DNA of 64,000 nucleotides from the NCBI GenBank assembly GCA_011947345.1, contig JAAVTG010000568.1, forward strand, positions 496,001 through 560,000. Reading direction: 5' to 3'. Within the stretch, counting starts at the first letter, position 1; each line of letters starts with the position of its first letter. Origin of the DNA: Phytophthora quininea (taxonomy: Eukaryota > Oomycota > Peronosporomycetes > Peronosporales > Peronosporaceae). Shown here piece by piece: positions 44,227 to 54,928 of this stretch. The notes beneath the pieces are model-generated. The model did not search any database. It was not told where the DNA came from and saw only the letters and a list, made by a program, of their open reading frames with translations. Position numbers and translations under genes: made by a program.

Positions 44227-45838
44227 ATGTCGGACCAGGACGACTTGTTGTGTGTGGCGCTGCTGTTCTGCGCCACCTTCGGCGTGGGCTCTATGAGCTT
44301 CGGTTCCATCTTCGCAGCCGCAGGACCGATCCTTGCCGCCATCGGCGTGTACTTTATTTCGTCCTGCAATCTTCACGCAAGGTATCAACTCTGCCAACGC
44401 GCCTGCTGGGATATCTTGTTGATGAATTGTTTTTATTCTACAGCGTCGCGGTGAGCAAGGCGCTGACTGTGGCGCCTGTCAACGTGCGGACTTTCAGCGA
44501 CCTCGGCTTCTTCGCCTTCGGAGATATCGGTCGTCGAGTGGTGCTGCTGTCCGAGTGGGGGTGTTGCTTTCTCAGTCCCATCGCCTTCCTCATTTTAGGA
44601 GGAACGATTTTACTGCCGACGCTGTTTGAAGGTACGGTTGCCGGCGATGAGTGGAGTCCGACTCAGTGGATCATCGTCATGAGTGTCGGAGTACTGCCAG
44701 TCATCATGATCCCAACACTGAAAGCCGCAGGGCCGCTGATGTACTTGGGAGGCATCACCGCTCTGCTGGCTGACTTGGTCTGCGTTAGCTACAGTCTCCA
44801 AAACATCCCGTACTCGCCTCGTGAGACTCAAGTGCAGACCGACAACGCCATCAAGACTTTCGGAACAATTTTATTCGCTACAGGCACAGCAATCATCATT
44901 CCACCGATCCAACGGCAGCACACCGACCCCACCCGACTAGCCAACCTCGTGTCGCTCACGCTTCTGTTCATTACGACCTTGTACCTGCTCGTTGGGATCA
45001 TCACGTACTACCAATTCGGCTGCACTGCTTCGGACACGCTGCTGGATCAGCTGCCACAGACTAGCTCTGCGAGAAAGCTGGCCTCTTTTCTGATGCTGAT
45101 CCACGTCACGATCGCGTTCCCGTTGCTGCTCAACCCGACGCTGTTCGACATGGAGCGCTACATTCTCGGCAAAGACGCCGACCACGATGTTCTAAAGCAG
45201 TCACTGTCGATCAAAGCTACTAAGGCTGCCGCAACCGGGCTGAACAAGCCCATTGTCGCGAACTCTGTTGCTGTTGGTAGCTTCACCCCACCAACGCTCA
45301 CTCCCCAGGGACTCCGACCGTGCCCAGCCTTGAGGACGACGGATTCCTGTACGGCAGCAACACGCCGTATTTCCAGTCGGCATCACCTCCTCCCAGTGAA
45401 GTTGGCGATCAAAGTGAAAGTCACGCGTACACAACCGCCGATCGCATTTGCAGCGCATGCATCCGGACGCTGACAGTGTGGTCGCAGGCCTTTCTCGCCA
45501 TCATGTTCCAGGCATCGTTCGTAGACATCCTGAGCTTCATTGGCGCCACTGCAGTCACCGTTTCCTGCATGATCATGCCGTGTCTGTGCTACCTCCGAGT
45601 GCACCCGATCGCCACGAACACGTTCAGGGGCAAATGTGATCGAGCCATGTGCTACATGACGATCGTCAGCAGCACTGTGCTGGGTAGCTACTGCGCCGTC
45701 ATCGCGCTGAGCGACATTAGCCGTGACATGCAGCACTTTCGTCTGTTCCAGAACACAGGAAGCGACGAGTTGACCGCCGCCAGCAACGTCACCCTCGAGG
45801 ACGAGTATCCGTACTGTCACGAAGGCGAGAGGAACTAA
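44227..45838 (+). CDS. Amino-acid transporter of the AAAP family
   Basis: One intron of 62 bases (44382-44443) and one frame break at the ggg run 45308-45310. The product has about 516 residues and roughly eleven membrane segments. The first, LLFCATFGVGSMSFGSIFA, with its Gly-rich unwound helix, fits the start of AAAP (SLC32/36/38-type) carriers. Later segments include FLILGGTILLPTLF, ITALLADLVCVSY and FITTLYLLVGIITYYQFG. A hydrophilic loop of about 90 residues (around 45180-45440) separates the last four segments. The family moves neutral amino acids with protons or Na+ at the plasma membrane or vacuole. An initiator-like tcatttt lies 25 bases before the ATG. Confidence 0.78.
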
Positions 45839-45900
45839 GCGATGACAATCAAGCGCAAATAGTTTGATTCGCAAAGGATATCGTTGTGGCTGCCTTCAAA

Positions 45901-46649
45901 CTAGTCTGAAACGGGGTGTACGCGCACTTCGCCTGCCGAGTTTTGCCGCCCTACCGTCTTGTATCGCCCGCTGATGCTACTCAGTCCACTCAACCCGCTG
46001 AGCCCCACTGCGACGTTGTTTGTTGAAAACATGCTGGTACTCGCTGCTTGTCCGAGCCACTTGAGTATCTGCTCCACGTTCTCCCCGGTCAGGGCGCTGG
46101 CCTTGATGACCTGCACCGGCCCGCTGTCCGGTTCCGACAAAAGTCGATCCAAACACAAGTAGGTCTGCAAGACTGCGTCATCCACGACGAAGCTGGCGTC
46201 GATCTGGTTGATCACCAGCAGCTTTGGTTTGACTCGCATCTCGTCCATGCTAAGCACCCCGAAGAACTCGATCGCTGCTGCTGCCAACTGCGTGGCGTTG
46301 CTAGCGTCTACCATGAACAACCAAAAGTGGCAGGCCTCAAAGTACGCCGGCCACATTGGCAGCAATTGGCCACCCACTTCTCTCAGCATGCAACTTCGAC
46401 CTCCTTCCAACGGCAGCGTCCAATGCTCCACGCCGACGGTGGGCTGCGTATTCGCGTCAACTGCGACTGTCTCGGGGTCTTCGAGCTTGAACTTGTCGAA
46501 TTTGTCAAAGTTGCTGAGGCACGGGCCCAAAAGAGGCTGGCAACGCGCTCCATCACACTTTTCTGCTTGCACACGAGCTGCGCCGTGAGCTGCCGCAACA
46601 AAAGCGTCTTGCCGGCGCCATCGAGGCCGAGGATCAGTCCCGTGCGCAT
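45901..46649 (-). CDS. ARL16: ARL16-type small GTPase
   Basis: The minus-strand product of about 249 residues begins with the P-loop GLILGLDGAGKTLLLRQL. After a frame break near 46530 it continues with switch-region sequence (TQPTVGVEHWTLPL), the degenerate G3 motif REVGGQLLPMW instead of WDxGGQ, FMVDASNATQLAAAAIEFFG, and the G4 motif NQID in place of NKxD. Arg-Glu-x-Gly-Gly and the DAS-x-x-TQL segment are specific for ARL16, an Arf-like protein without the usual N-terminal myristoylated helix. ARL16 acts in ciliary protein traffic in animals; oomycete zoospores are flagellated, which fits. A Ser/Gly-rich C-terminal tail of about 40 residues is extra. Confidence 0.8.
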
Positions 46650-46797
46650 TTGGTGCGACCGTTATTGTTCAGGTTGCTGGTTGAAAATACACGGCGAAGC
46701 ACAAGTACAAGAGCAGCGGAAATTTTGTGATTAAACAACTTCATCACGACCAAAGCAAAGTTTGTGATGATTCTGCTTTTGGGACTCATTCGTCTGC

Positions 46798-48090
46798 TCA
46801 CGCCGCGCCTGGAATGTGATGGCTGGTCTTGGAAATATCGTGCTGCTCTTTAGCAGCCCCAAGAAATTGGTTGATCGCGAATACTGCCATCCTTTGGATG
46901 CCGACACCAGCGTAGGGCAGCACGAATTCGGGAAAGACCATGAAGACGTGCGGCACTCCTTCGTGGATATCAACCTCCCAGTTGGCGACACCGTCGGCTT
47001 TTGCTTTCGCGACGAGACGCATGGAGTGCTGAAAGATGAAGTCAAGAGAGGCAGCTTGGAGGAGAATCGGCGGCAGTCCTGTCAGATCACACTGGACAGG
47101 AGAGGCATCTGCCCACGTACTTGAGTCTTGGTGGGTCGGATGGTACGAGAGGACACTGGCTGCTAACATTTTCCCCGAGTGAACAATGTTGGCCAAGGTT
47201 CTCAGTCAGCTCGTCAATGGTAAGATCAGCAAATGGGCAGGCCACAATTGCAGCTAGAGGAAGCGGCAACTTGGCTTTCCAGCTTGATTTCCCGTCGCGG
47301 ATGCGCAGCAATGTGGACAAGACGAGTCCGCCACCAGCACTGTCGCCGACAAGGATGATCTGCGACGGCTTTAAGTGCTCGTGCTGCAGCAAGAATTCGT
47401 ACATCGACACTGTGTCCTCCACGGGGTCGGGAATGGGAACTCTGGCACCTTGCGATAGTTGGCAAGGAACATGTCAACGGTGGCATCTTGGAGAAGCGAG
47501 TGACTGGCCAATTTGCGCTTTACGGCAGCCACCAGTGCGCTTCCGAACGAGATGTACATCCGTGGACTGAGCACCGCGTAGCCTCCGCCGTGATAGAACA
47601 GCAGCACAAGTCGCTTCGAGTTGTCTTCGGTATTGTCTGCACTATCGGTCACAGTCGATTTGAGCCAGAGGTGTTCGAGGCCTTTGAGCTGCACTGTCTC
47701 AAGTCTCAAGCTGTGCTGCTTCCGAACGAACCACCCCACAAAGGACCCGAAGAGCTCACTATGACGACGGAAGATTGGTGCGTGGTGCTGGTCGACGATG
47801 CGCTCACCAAACGTGTCGGACGCATCGCGCATGATTGCTCTCAAGAGCTCGAAGCGCAGCGTCCACTTTGGGAATTTGGGCTTGCAACCACGAGCAGCAT
47901 AGCGCACGAGCGTCTTGACAATCGTCGACGTGAATTTCGCTAGCAGTCTTGCAGTTTCCAGCGGGGTACGGCAAACGGAACGGGACGACTCGAATAGCAG
48001 CAGCAAGAAGACGCCACAAACTCCAAACAGCAGCTTGGAGGTCACCAGGGCCGGAAGAAACGCGCGACAGAGTTGCAGAGCTGTGGTCAT
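46798..48090 (-). CDS. Alpha/beta hydrolase, HSL-type, membrane-anchored (copy 5, opposite strand)
   Basis: The ATG at 48090 opens MTTALQLCRAFLPALV, followed by a membrane segment (LLFGVCGVFLLLLF), then the linker VCRTPLETARLLAKF, FPKWTLRFELLRAIM, LVLLFYHGGGYAVLSP (oxyanion hole), VDMFLANYRKVPEFPFP, elbow GDSAGGG, and WEVDIHEGVPHVFMVFP with the catalytic His. About 430 residues are read across two frame breaks (near 47425, at the run of c bases, and near 47180). It is closest in sequence to copy 2. It points in the opposite direction from copies 1-4, so the family has spread by more than simple tandem duplication. Confidence 0.85.
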
Positions 48091-48615
48091 TTCTTGCGCA
48101 GTGTCGAGAGCTACCTCCGCGTTGACTTGTCCTCTCGTTTGTCGGCCGAAGCTTTGACTGGAGTGGCGTGTTGCCTTTGCATGGCGTGAGTCGGATCCAA
48201 AACGCGATGACAATCACGGATCTTGTTGACGGCTGCAGGAATAAAGCTCGCAGAAGCTGAGCGAGCTGCCCCATGTTGAAGTGCTTGTTACTGCCACATC
48301 TTCGCCACATATTATACCACAGTTCAGTAGCTAGTGCCACTTGCTACATGTACATTGTTAATACATTTTCTCACCCAAAGGTATTTCGTTTTTGTTTGCC
48401 GCACCGTAAGCGGCACCGCTGCACCATTTCACACTATGCCTGACTTGTGAAAGCTGGCATTGCTCACCCTTCTGCGTCGATTTGCAGCGTGCTATGGTTT
48501 CTCTCCGTGATGACGGCGAGCTATTGTCTTCGATGCCGCTGCAACTCGGCGACTGCACACGAAAATCCCGTGACCAGCAAATTTTGCCGTCGCCGACAGC
48601 GCAGACGGGTACGAT

Positions 48616-49212
48616 ATGCAAGCACGGCCACGACGCGGTGTGAAAGTAGGTCCGACCTATGACCCCCATCGTAAGGCCGATCGCGAGTCGCGAGACCTCA
48701 ACTTCACGTGGGACCGAGCTCGATCGACCACAAGGTCTCCGTTAACTCCCTTGGACAATAAGCAAGCAGTAACGGCATCATTTACACCAACGTTCGATGT
48801 GCCTGTCCGCCGCGAGTCTTTCGGTAGAAGCAGCACCCGCAGCTCGATTGCCGAGTCCCCGGTCCACGACCGCTGTATACGGTGTTTCGGGGCACGGCTA
48901 TCCACTGCCGGAGCGCTTCAACCTGTCAACGCTCGCTCCGGGCAACACCGAGAGTGTCGCGCGGGTCTCCGTCAGCCTGCGAGGCCACAAAAGCCGGTGG
49001 CGCCACCCGCACAAGCCAACGACCGAGTTGCAATGCAATGCCCCTCCACCAAGAGAAGCACTTGGCAGATCACGGCGGCTCCAGATGCAAAACAAACTCA
49101 CACAGCGCTGAACTTGACCTGCTCGCTGCATCGTCACTCCAGCCTAGCCCTAAAGCCAGCCAGTTCATACTCACTTTCATATATCGGAACAAAGCCGCGC
49201 GTGCAACTTTAG
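48616..49212 (+). CDS. Possible hypothetical ORF upstream of the FYVE gene
   Basis: A 198-codon ATG frame encodes a basic, Ser/Thr/Arg-rich, probably disordered product. I cannot exclude that it is a 5' exon of the FYVE gene or a chance frame, because other frames stay open across the same bases and an initiator-like tcactttcat lies near its end (about 49172). Low confidence. Confidence 0.22.
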   Translation: MQARPRRGVKVGPTYDPHRKADRESRDLNFTWDRARSTTRSPLTPLDNKQAVTASFTPTFDVPVRRESFGRSSTRSSIAESPVHDRCIRCFGARLSTAGALQPVNARSGQHRECRAGLRQPARPQKPVAPPAQANDRVAMQCPSTKRSTWQITAAPDAKQTHTALNLTCSLHRHSSLALKPASSYSLSYIGTKPRVQL

Positions 49213-49252
49213 AGGTGGCCGGCAACTCTCCGCGCCCGCCTTTCCTGCCTCG

Positions 49253-52200
49253 ATGCTCCACATCCAGGCAGAGACCTCCCTCCGCAGACTCCAAGCCGCT
49301 TCCTGCCCGTTAGACCGAGGCGGCGCTCGTGCTGGAAGCCGCCGTGCATCATGGTCCAGATCGGGTCGCTCTATCGGCCGCGCCACCGCCAGCACACGGC
49401 GTCCTCGACCGCCTCCGCGCCAGGCCCCGTGTCAGCGACGCCGCGTCCACCACATCGTCGCAGCCGGACACGCAACAGCACTGGGCCTCGAGCAGCGGAC
49501 GCTCCAACTGCAGCGTCCACCAGCCAGCGGACGCGGCCGACGGCTACGTCCACTTTGATGACTCGCAACGGGACGCGCTGCTGGCAGACGCCCGCGCCAA
49601 CGCCGCTGCTCTGCTGGTGGACACGGTGGCCGACCCCGACAAGTGGCAGTTCGTCACGCAGAAGGGTCCGCTGCAAGTGTACGAGCTACGAGCGGACGCA
49701 GCGGACCGCGTGTCCACCATGACACCTCCGGACGCGGCTGCTCTGTCGACTCACATGCACACGATGCTGGCCACCACTCGCGTTAGAGCCTCGCTCGAGG
49801 ACTTTATGCGACTGTTGGCGACCCCAAGAGAGACACGTACCAGAACGTTCAGGCAGCACTCTTCGAGGAGCGAGTGCAGCTGGCGGACGTGTTCACGAGC
49901 TTCGGCGGACTGCCAGGCACTCGCGGCGGACGCTCGTCCTCCGCGTCGTCCACGAGCTCGCTCAGCTCCCAGCAGGGCGCAGACCCAGAGCAGTACGCGG
50001 TCAAATACGTGGCGATCAAAGGAAAACCGCGAGGACCAGCTCAGCTACGTCTCTGGGTGCGAGCGGCGGCAACTCGCTCAAGTTTGGCGGCAAGAACCGA
50101 CACCGAGAGCGACAAGCTGCGCGCATGAAAAAGTCGAGACATCGAGGGGAAACGCAGCAGGAGGACGGACTGCTCTTGTGTCTCGGAGAGTACGCGACCA
50201 TCAGGCGAGGACAGATCAGAGGCCCCATGGCGCACAACCAGGCTCAGGACTTTGACGACCAGCGGATTGGGGTCATCTCGCACCACTCGGTGGAAGATCC
50301 GTCAGTGACACGCTACTGCAAACCAGTGGTGATCACGTCTGGGGATACCAGCTACGCGGTCGCTGCACGGGCGCTCGTGCAGTTTTCAGGAATTGTAGCG
50401 TACCCCGTGGCGTCCTCAGTGGCTGGCGAGAACGTGTTGGAAGTTCTCATCAAGTTTAGCTCGTACGACCCGAACGGTATCACGACAGCGCGGAGACAGA
50501 ACATGCTGCAATATCTGGCAGCGTTCCAGAGCTTAGACACGGCGCTGCTGGTCATGCGGTTACGAGAGTCGCCGTATTTGACGTCCGAGAACTGGGTCAA
50601 GTCGCGGAAGAGCTGCAGCGTATGCCAGGGTAACTTTTCCCTATCGAGGAGGAAACACCACTGCCGACTTTGCGGTGACGTCGCGTGTTCAAAGTGCTCA
50701 GAAGTTCACCAGATCAAGCTTGGGAAAGCAGGCAAGTGCCCATTCCGAATCTGCCTCAACTGCGAGCACGGCGTAGACGACCAGCGACAGAGCAGAGGTC
50801 GCATGAACCAGCTTCGCGTCCAGGAGCGGCGCAGCCACCCCGGACACCAGTAAACAACGGTGGGTTTCGTCGCCGCAACGGCAGTGCAAACACTCCACGC
50901 AACCCAGAAGAAGATGACGGGGACGAGTACAACCGCACTCCATCCACAAACTCTAGCAGTGGGGACAGCTCGGACTTTTACGACTCGAAAGGCCTCATGG
51001 CGTCTCAGGTGTCTGGGAATGGAGACCGAACTCTGTCCAACATGTCTGGCAGCACTGTCAGCAGCTTCAATAGCAGTCGCGGATTGGATGCGAGTTACAA
51101 TGGTAAGCTGGGCCTAAGCGCGTTCGGCAAGAGCGGCAGCTCCAAGACGCTGAGCATCAGCAGCAGTAGCTTCAGCAGCAGTTTCTACAAACAGAGCAAC
51201 GCGAGTAGCGCTACGACCGTAAGCAGCTCACGTGGCAGCCGCTTCGACTATGAGAGTGAAAACGAGGGAGAAACAGGAAAAGATGCGGAAAGCGACGCCG
51301 AAAAGGAACTTGAAGTGCCGCGCGAAGTGACGAGAGAGGTGGAGAAGGAGCCTGAGGTTGAAGCGATGCCTCTATCCCCAGTAGCAAAGCCGCCTCCGGT
51401 CGAGGCTGATGTGGAGGTGCCAGGAGTCTCCGACATCGCGTCCGTGTGCTCTTCGTCGCCGTCGTCCCCCAGCAGCACAGTTATGGAGAGCGACACGTTC
51501 TACAAGCGCTTCTCGGAGGTGTCGCTCATGGACTTCCACGACTCGGAGTTTGACTTGGGTATCAAGGGGGCTGCCTCGCTTCACTGGCAAATCCGAATAC
51601 GACTTTGATGACTCAGAGGCGGACCCGGACTCGGACCGAGAAGACTTGGACGGCATTGGCGAGGAGGAGAACGAAGATGGAGAAGATGAAGAGGAGGACA
51701 TCTGCGACTTTGACCTGCGTGAGTTGGACGAAGCTGATGACGACGACGACGGCATGGAGTTCCACGACTCGAACGTTGGTCTGGACTTCCAGCTGAAGGA
51801 TCTGAATCTGCAGGACTACCAAGGTCTTGACGGACTGGAAGAAGGCGACGAAGACTATGTCGACGAAGACGTTGTCGAGGAGATTCACACGAACCTGCTG
51901 AGCAGATCTCGAGTGGGGTCGTCTCTGGACGAGCAGCGTGCTGCCCGACTCGCCGAGTATGGCATCATGGACTCTGGTAAGGAGCACATCTACGACCTCG
52001 TGGCCAAACAAGCAGCTCAACACGCCAACTGCTCACTGGCCACGATTAGTTTCGTCGACGCCGAGCGAGAGTTCGTCAAGTCCAACTTCGGGCTGGCGCT
52101 CCTGCGAGATCGCGAGCTCAGTGAAATTCCCATCTCGCACTCGCTGACGGCGGAGATGATGCGACGATTCCCAGCCCGCAAGGCTGACACTCAGGGGCTT

Positions 52201-52695
52201 TGTATTGGCGGCGACGATGACGACGACGGAGAAATCGTCACCGTGCTGGATGCGCATCAAGACGATATTCTGTCGACCAATTTGTTCGTGACGGAGGCCC
52301 CGCACTTGCGCTTTGTCATGGGTGTCCCGTTCCGAGCTAGCGACGGTATCGTGCTCGGTGCGCTCATCGTTGCTGACTCCGAGCCCCGCAGCTCGGTGCC
52401 ATCGCGACAGCGTTCCCTTCTGAAGGACCTGGCCGAGCAGGTGAGTGCACTGCTCGAAGACCTCTGGACGCGCAACATGGAGCGCGCCAAGCTCACCCAG
52501 TCCCAAACCGGTCAGATGCGCGACCAGCTCGTGGACTTGCTGTCTCAGTCGTACTCGACTGGCCTGCAGATGCAGCAGAATGAGCGCAAGATCTTCCAGC
52601 AGTCGACGTCCAACTTGTCGGCTTCCATGCATAATCCGCAGACGCAGCAGTACGCAAGGAACGATTTCCGACACATGCAGAGTGTCGAGTTATAA
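49253..52695 (+). CDS. START-like / FYVE / GAF multidomain protein
   Basis: A row of frames with about five breaks gives one protein of roughly 1100 residues. Order: a START-like lipid-binding region (DKWQFVTQKGPLQVYEL, LADVFTSFGG, ALLVMRLRESPYL, about 49540-50580); a FYVE zinc finger (CSVCQGNFSLSRRKHHCRLC, SKCS, CLNC, 50596-50755) with the RRKHHCR phosphatidylinositol-3-phosphate pocket; a long Ser-rich and then acidic linker; and a GAF domain (HANCSLATISFVDAEREFVK, LRFVMGVPFRASDGIVLGAL, about 51970-52450) with a coiled-coil-like end. START-FYVE proteins are greatly expanded in oomycetes and probably work at endosomes. The GAF domain may sense a small ligand. The start is uncertain; an initiator-like site lies at about 49172. 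Confidence 0.82.
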
Positions 52696-52886
52696 GCCCA
52701 CGTTGGCCACTACACGACCGACCGAAGAGAACGGTCTCGTCGTACGTATGTTCCCGCGCGTTTTGGAGAGTTCTTGAGTGGTTGCAACTCGAGCGTTTGC
52801 GTTAGAATTTTGAAGCGCCCAGGAGAATAGCGAGCTGCTCAGTTCGTGCCCCGAGCTCAAGGCCCGCTCTTATTTTTTATGTAAGC

Positions 52887-52981
52887 GGTATTAACACAGT
52901 TAAACAAACTATGCTTCTGCGCTCGGACTTCTACCGAGTGGGCTTGCGTTTGGCCGAGTGGGGCCGCCTGGCCGTGGCGCG
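52887..52981 (-). repeat. Solo copy of the Fanzor 3' end
   Basis: The 95 bases from ggtattaacacag to gtggcgcg match 54835-54928 almost exactly (a few substitutions and one inserted base). In the second copy this segment contains the last codons of the Fanzor frame plus the sequence up to the element edge. Here no Fanzor coding part remains. It lies directly beside the truncated hydrolase copy 6. Confidence 0.8.
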
Positions 52982-52989
52982 GCCGGGCT

Positions 52990-53255
52990 CACTTGTTGGT
53001 ACTGGTGCAGTTCATCAACCGTGACTGCAAGCCCAAGTTTCTGAACTGGACGCTGCGGTTCGAAGTCATCCGTGGTGTTGTGCGTGACACGACCGAAGTG
53101 TTTGGAAGCGCGGGGATGCCCGAGTTGGCGTCCAGAGGATGGCAACATTTGCTGCAAAACAATGTATTAACACCATTGCAGTTGATCGCACCAAGACCAA
53201 GGTCACTGAGGACGGGCAGTGTCACCCAGCTATCGAAAAGACCACGTGGAAGTAG
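52990..53255 (+). pseudogene. Truncated hydrolase remnant (copy 6)
   Basis: The plus strand encodes the family linker region LVQFINRDCKPKFLNWTLRF with EVIRGVVRDTTEVFGS. It then jumps, in another frame, to the C-terminal VGVQRMATFAAKQC that normally follows the catalytic His by about 15 residues. The whole catalytic part between (HGGG, GDSAGG, His) is missing, about 270 codons. The N-terminal anchor is also missing; the Fanzor 3'-end repeat lies in its place. A dead gene. Confidence 0.75.
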
Positions 53256-53321
53256 TAAGTTAGAGGAAGGAGCACGTCGATGCAAATTAAAGTCAATATT
53301 CACCGTGCGCCAAGTCCAGTC

Positions 53322-53843
53322 TTAGCAAACTTGCTTCCCGACAAACTTGGCCATCCTCAGCACTCCGACTTGAGCGTGTGGCAGAATCATGGACGGAAAC
53401 AGAGAGAAAACGCGGGAAACGCCTTCGTGCACAGCAAACTCCCAGTTCGTCACCCCATCGGCCTTTGTTTAGCAACCAGTCTTTCAGAGTCTTGGAAGTT
53501 GTAGTCCAAAGTGGCAGCCTGGATCAGCACCGGTGGCAGACCACCCAACGAGTACTTCACGGCGGAGGCTGGCAGTTCAATCGTACTCTTGTTGATGTTG
53601 TGAACCACACGCGAGGCTTTCACGAAGAATCCCATCGCGATCCGCATCGGTAGCCAAGTGCAGACCATACACGTCTCCGCACGCTTGGAGCACCATCCGA
53701 AACAACTCAAAGCGCAAATTGGGGAATTCGGGCTGGAAGCCACGCGCCACGTACTTGGCAATTGCCAGCAAAATGGCACTCACCACCCTCATAGCGTATA
53801 GCACGTAGAGTAGAGTGTACCAATTCTGGTGGTTTGGCTCCAA
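53322..53843 (-). pseudogene. Truncated hydrolase remnant (copy 7)
   Basis: Minus-strand pieces: a membrane-anchor-like start (VVSAILLAIAKYVARGF), FPNLRFELFRMVLQACGDVY, then directly KASRVVHNINKSTIE with SLGGLPPVLIQAATLDYNFQ, WEFAVHEGVSRVFSLFP and VGVLRMAKFVGKQ. The HGGG and GDSAGG parts are missing, and the catalytic His of the HVF motif is Arg (SRVF). It is most similar to copy 4. It lies tail to tail with copy 6, only about 65 bases apart. Confidence 0.75.
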
Positions 53844-53910
53844 GCACTTAACGAGTAAGCTGCAATTGTTTACTCCTGTCCATTACACTCCACATGCCTC
53901 CACGACAAAC

Positions 53911-54825
53911 TTATGTTGAATTGCGACCCAGCGAGATGGTGGTTGTATGCCCGGTCGGACGGATGAAGTGCGACTCATCGACGTACCAGAGTTTGTCTAC
54001 GACGGAGGCGTCGGCACCGTCAGTAGCCCATTGCTGCGAAATGCGATGGCAAAATGCTCGCACTCGGCTGATTGCAGCGTCGTCAAAGGCGTCCGCACTC
54101 AGGACCCGCGCAAGTGTCGTGTGGATGATCGTCTGAGGGCTTTTGGTCGAGACGAATGGGAATTGCTGCTGCGCTGTTTGCCGCAACAGGTCGATGCTGA
54201 ACTCGCCACCTGAACCAGCGTTTCTGGCTGTGTCAAGGCTTGAATCGTTGGGCAGACACTCCATCAGCAATAGGATCGCTCCTGACGCTGCCAGCACCAA
54301 CTTGGCTGGTTTAACTCGAATGGGCTCGAACTGCGTCGCCATCTCACGCAACAACTTGATCTCGTGCTCCAATCGGTCGCTCTTGCTCTTGTACGCGCCT
54401 CGAGGGCGAGATCGTCTGGGTGTGACGTATAGAATAGCGTCACGTGCATAATGTCTGGGTCGCTCACGTACACGTCGCCAACGCTACCGGTAGCAGCGCC
54501 TAGAGCCTGCAGAATCTCGTTGGTGATGTTTATCCACGACTGAGCTGCAGCGTGAGGGATCTCGGCACACACAACGTTGACGGCATCGTCCTCATGCTTG
54601 AACGAAAACTCCTTCGGGACAGCTTGGCCATTGTCGAACGAGAACAGCTCCCTAGCAACGTTAGGAACAGCACCCACCACATCAGCACCAAAGTCTTGTT
54701 GCCATCCTCTGCACTTCCCCCCACCTGGACGCCGCCACTGCATCCCGGTTCAGTCCGTGCTCGGCACTGCCTTCCAGTTTGGTGTAGAGCTCCTTCCGGT
54801 TGAGTCTCCATTGCGTCTCCGTCAT
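53911..54825 (-). CDS. 2H-phosphoesterase-like protein B
   Basis: This is a paralog of the gene at 43197-44110, about 300 residues when read across two frame breaks (near 54700 and near 54390). Both H-x-T motifs are kept: IMHVTLFYTSHPDDLAL and TIIHTTLARVLSAD, and the C terminus reads LWYVDESHFIRPTGH. The intron of copy A is absent or not visible. The ATG at 54825 (MTETQWRLNRKELYTKL) lies only 10 bases from the edge of the Fanzor element, so the native promoter is probably displaced. The conserved motifs argue for a gene that was functional until recently; the frame breaks may be assembly errors. Confidence 0.65.
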
Positions 54826-54834
54826 TTGTCGCCT

Positions 54835-54928
54835 GGTATTAACACAGTTAAACAAACTATGCTTCTACGCTCAGACTTCTACCGAGGGGCTTGCGTTTGG
54901 CCGAGTGGGGCCGCCTGGCCGTTGCGCG
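54835..54928 (-). repeat. Fanzor element 3' end (candidate guide RNA scaffold)
   Basis: This is the second copy of the 52887-52981 repeat, in the same orientation. It covers the end of the Fanzor frame and about 36 bases beyond. It contains repeated ggcc blocks (ggccgagtggggccgcctgg) that can pair with each other. In TnpB and Fanzor systems the guide RNA is transcribed from just this position. Confidence 0.6.
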
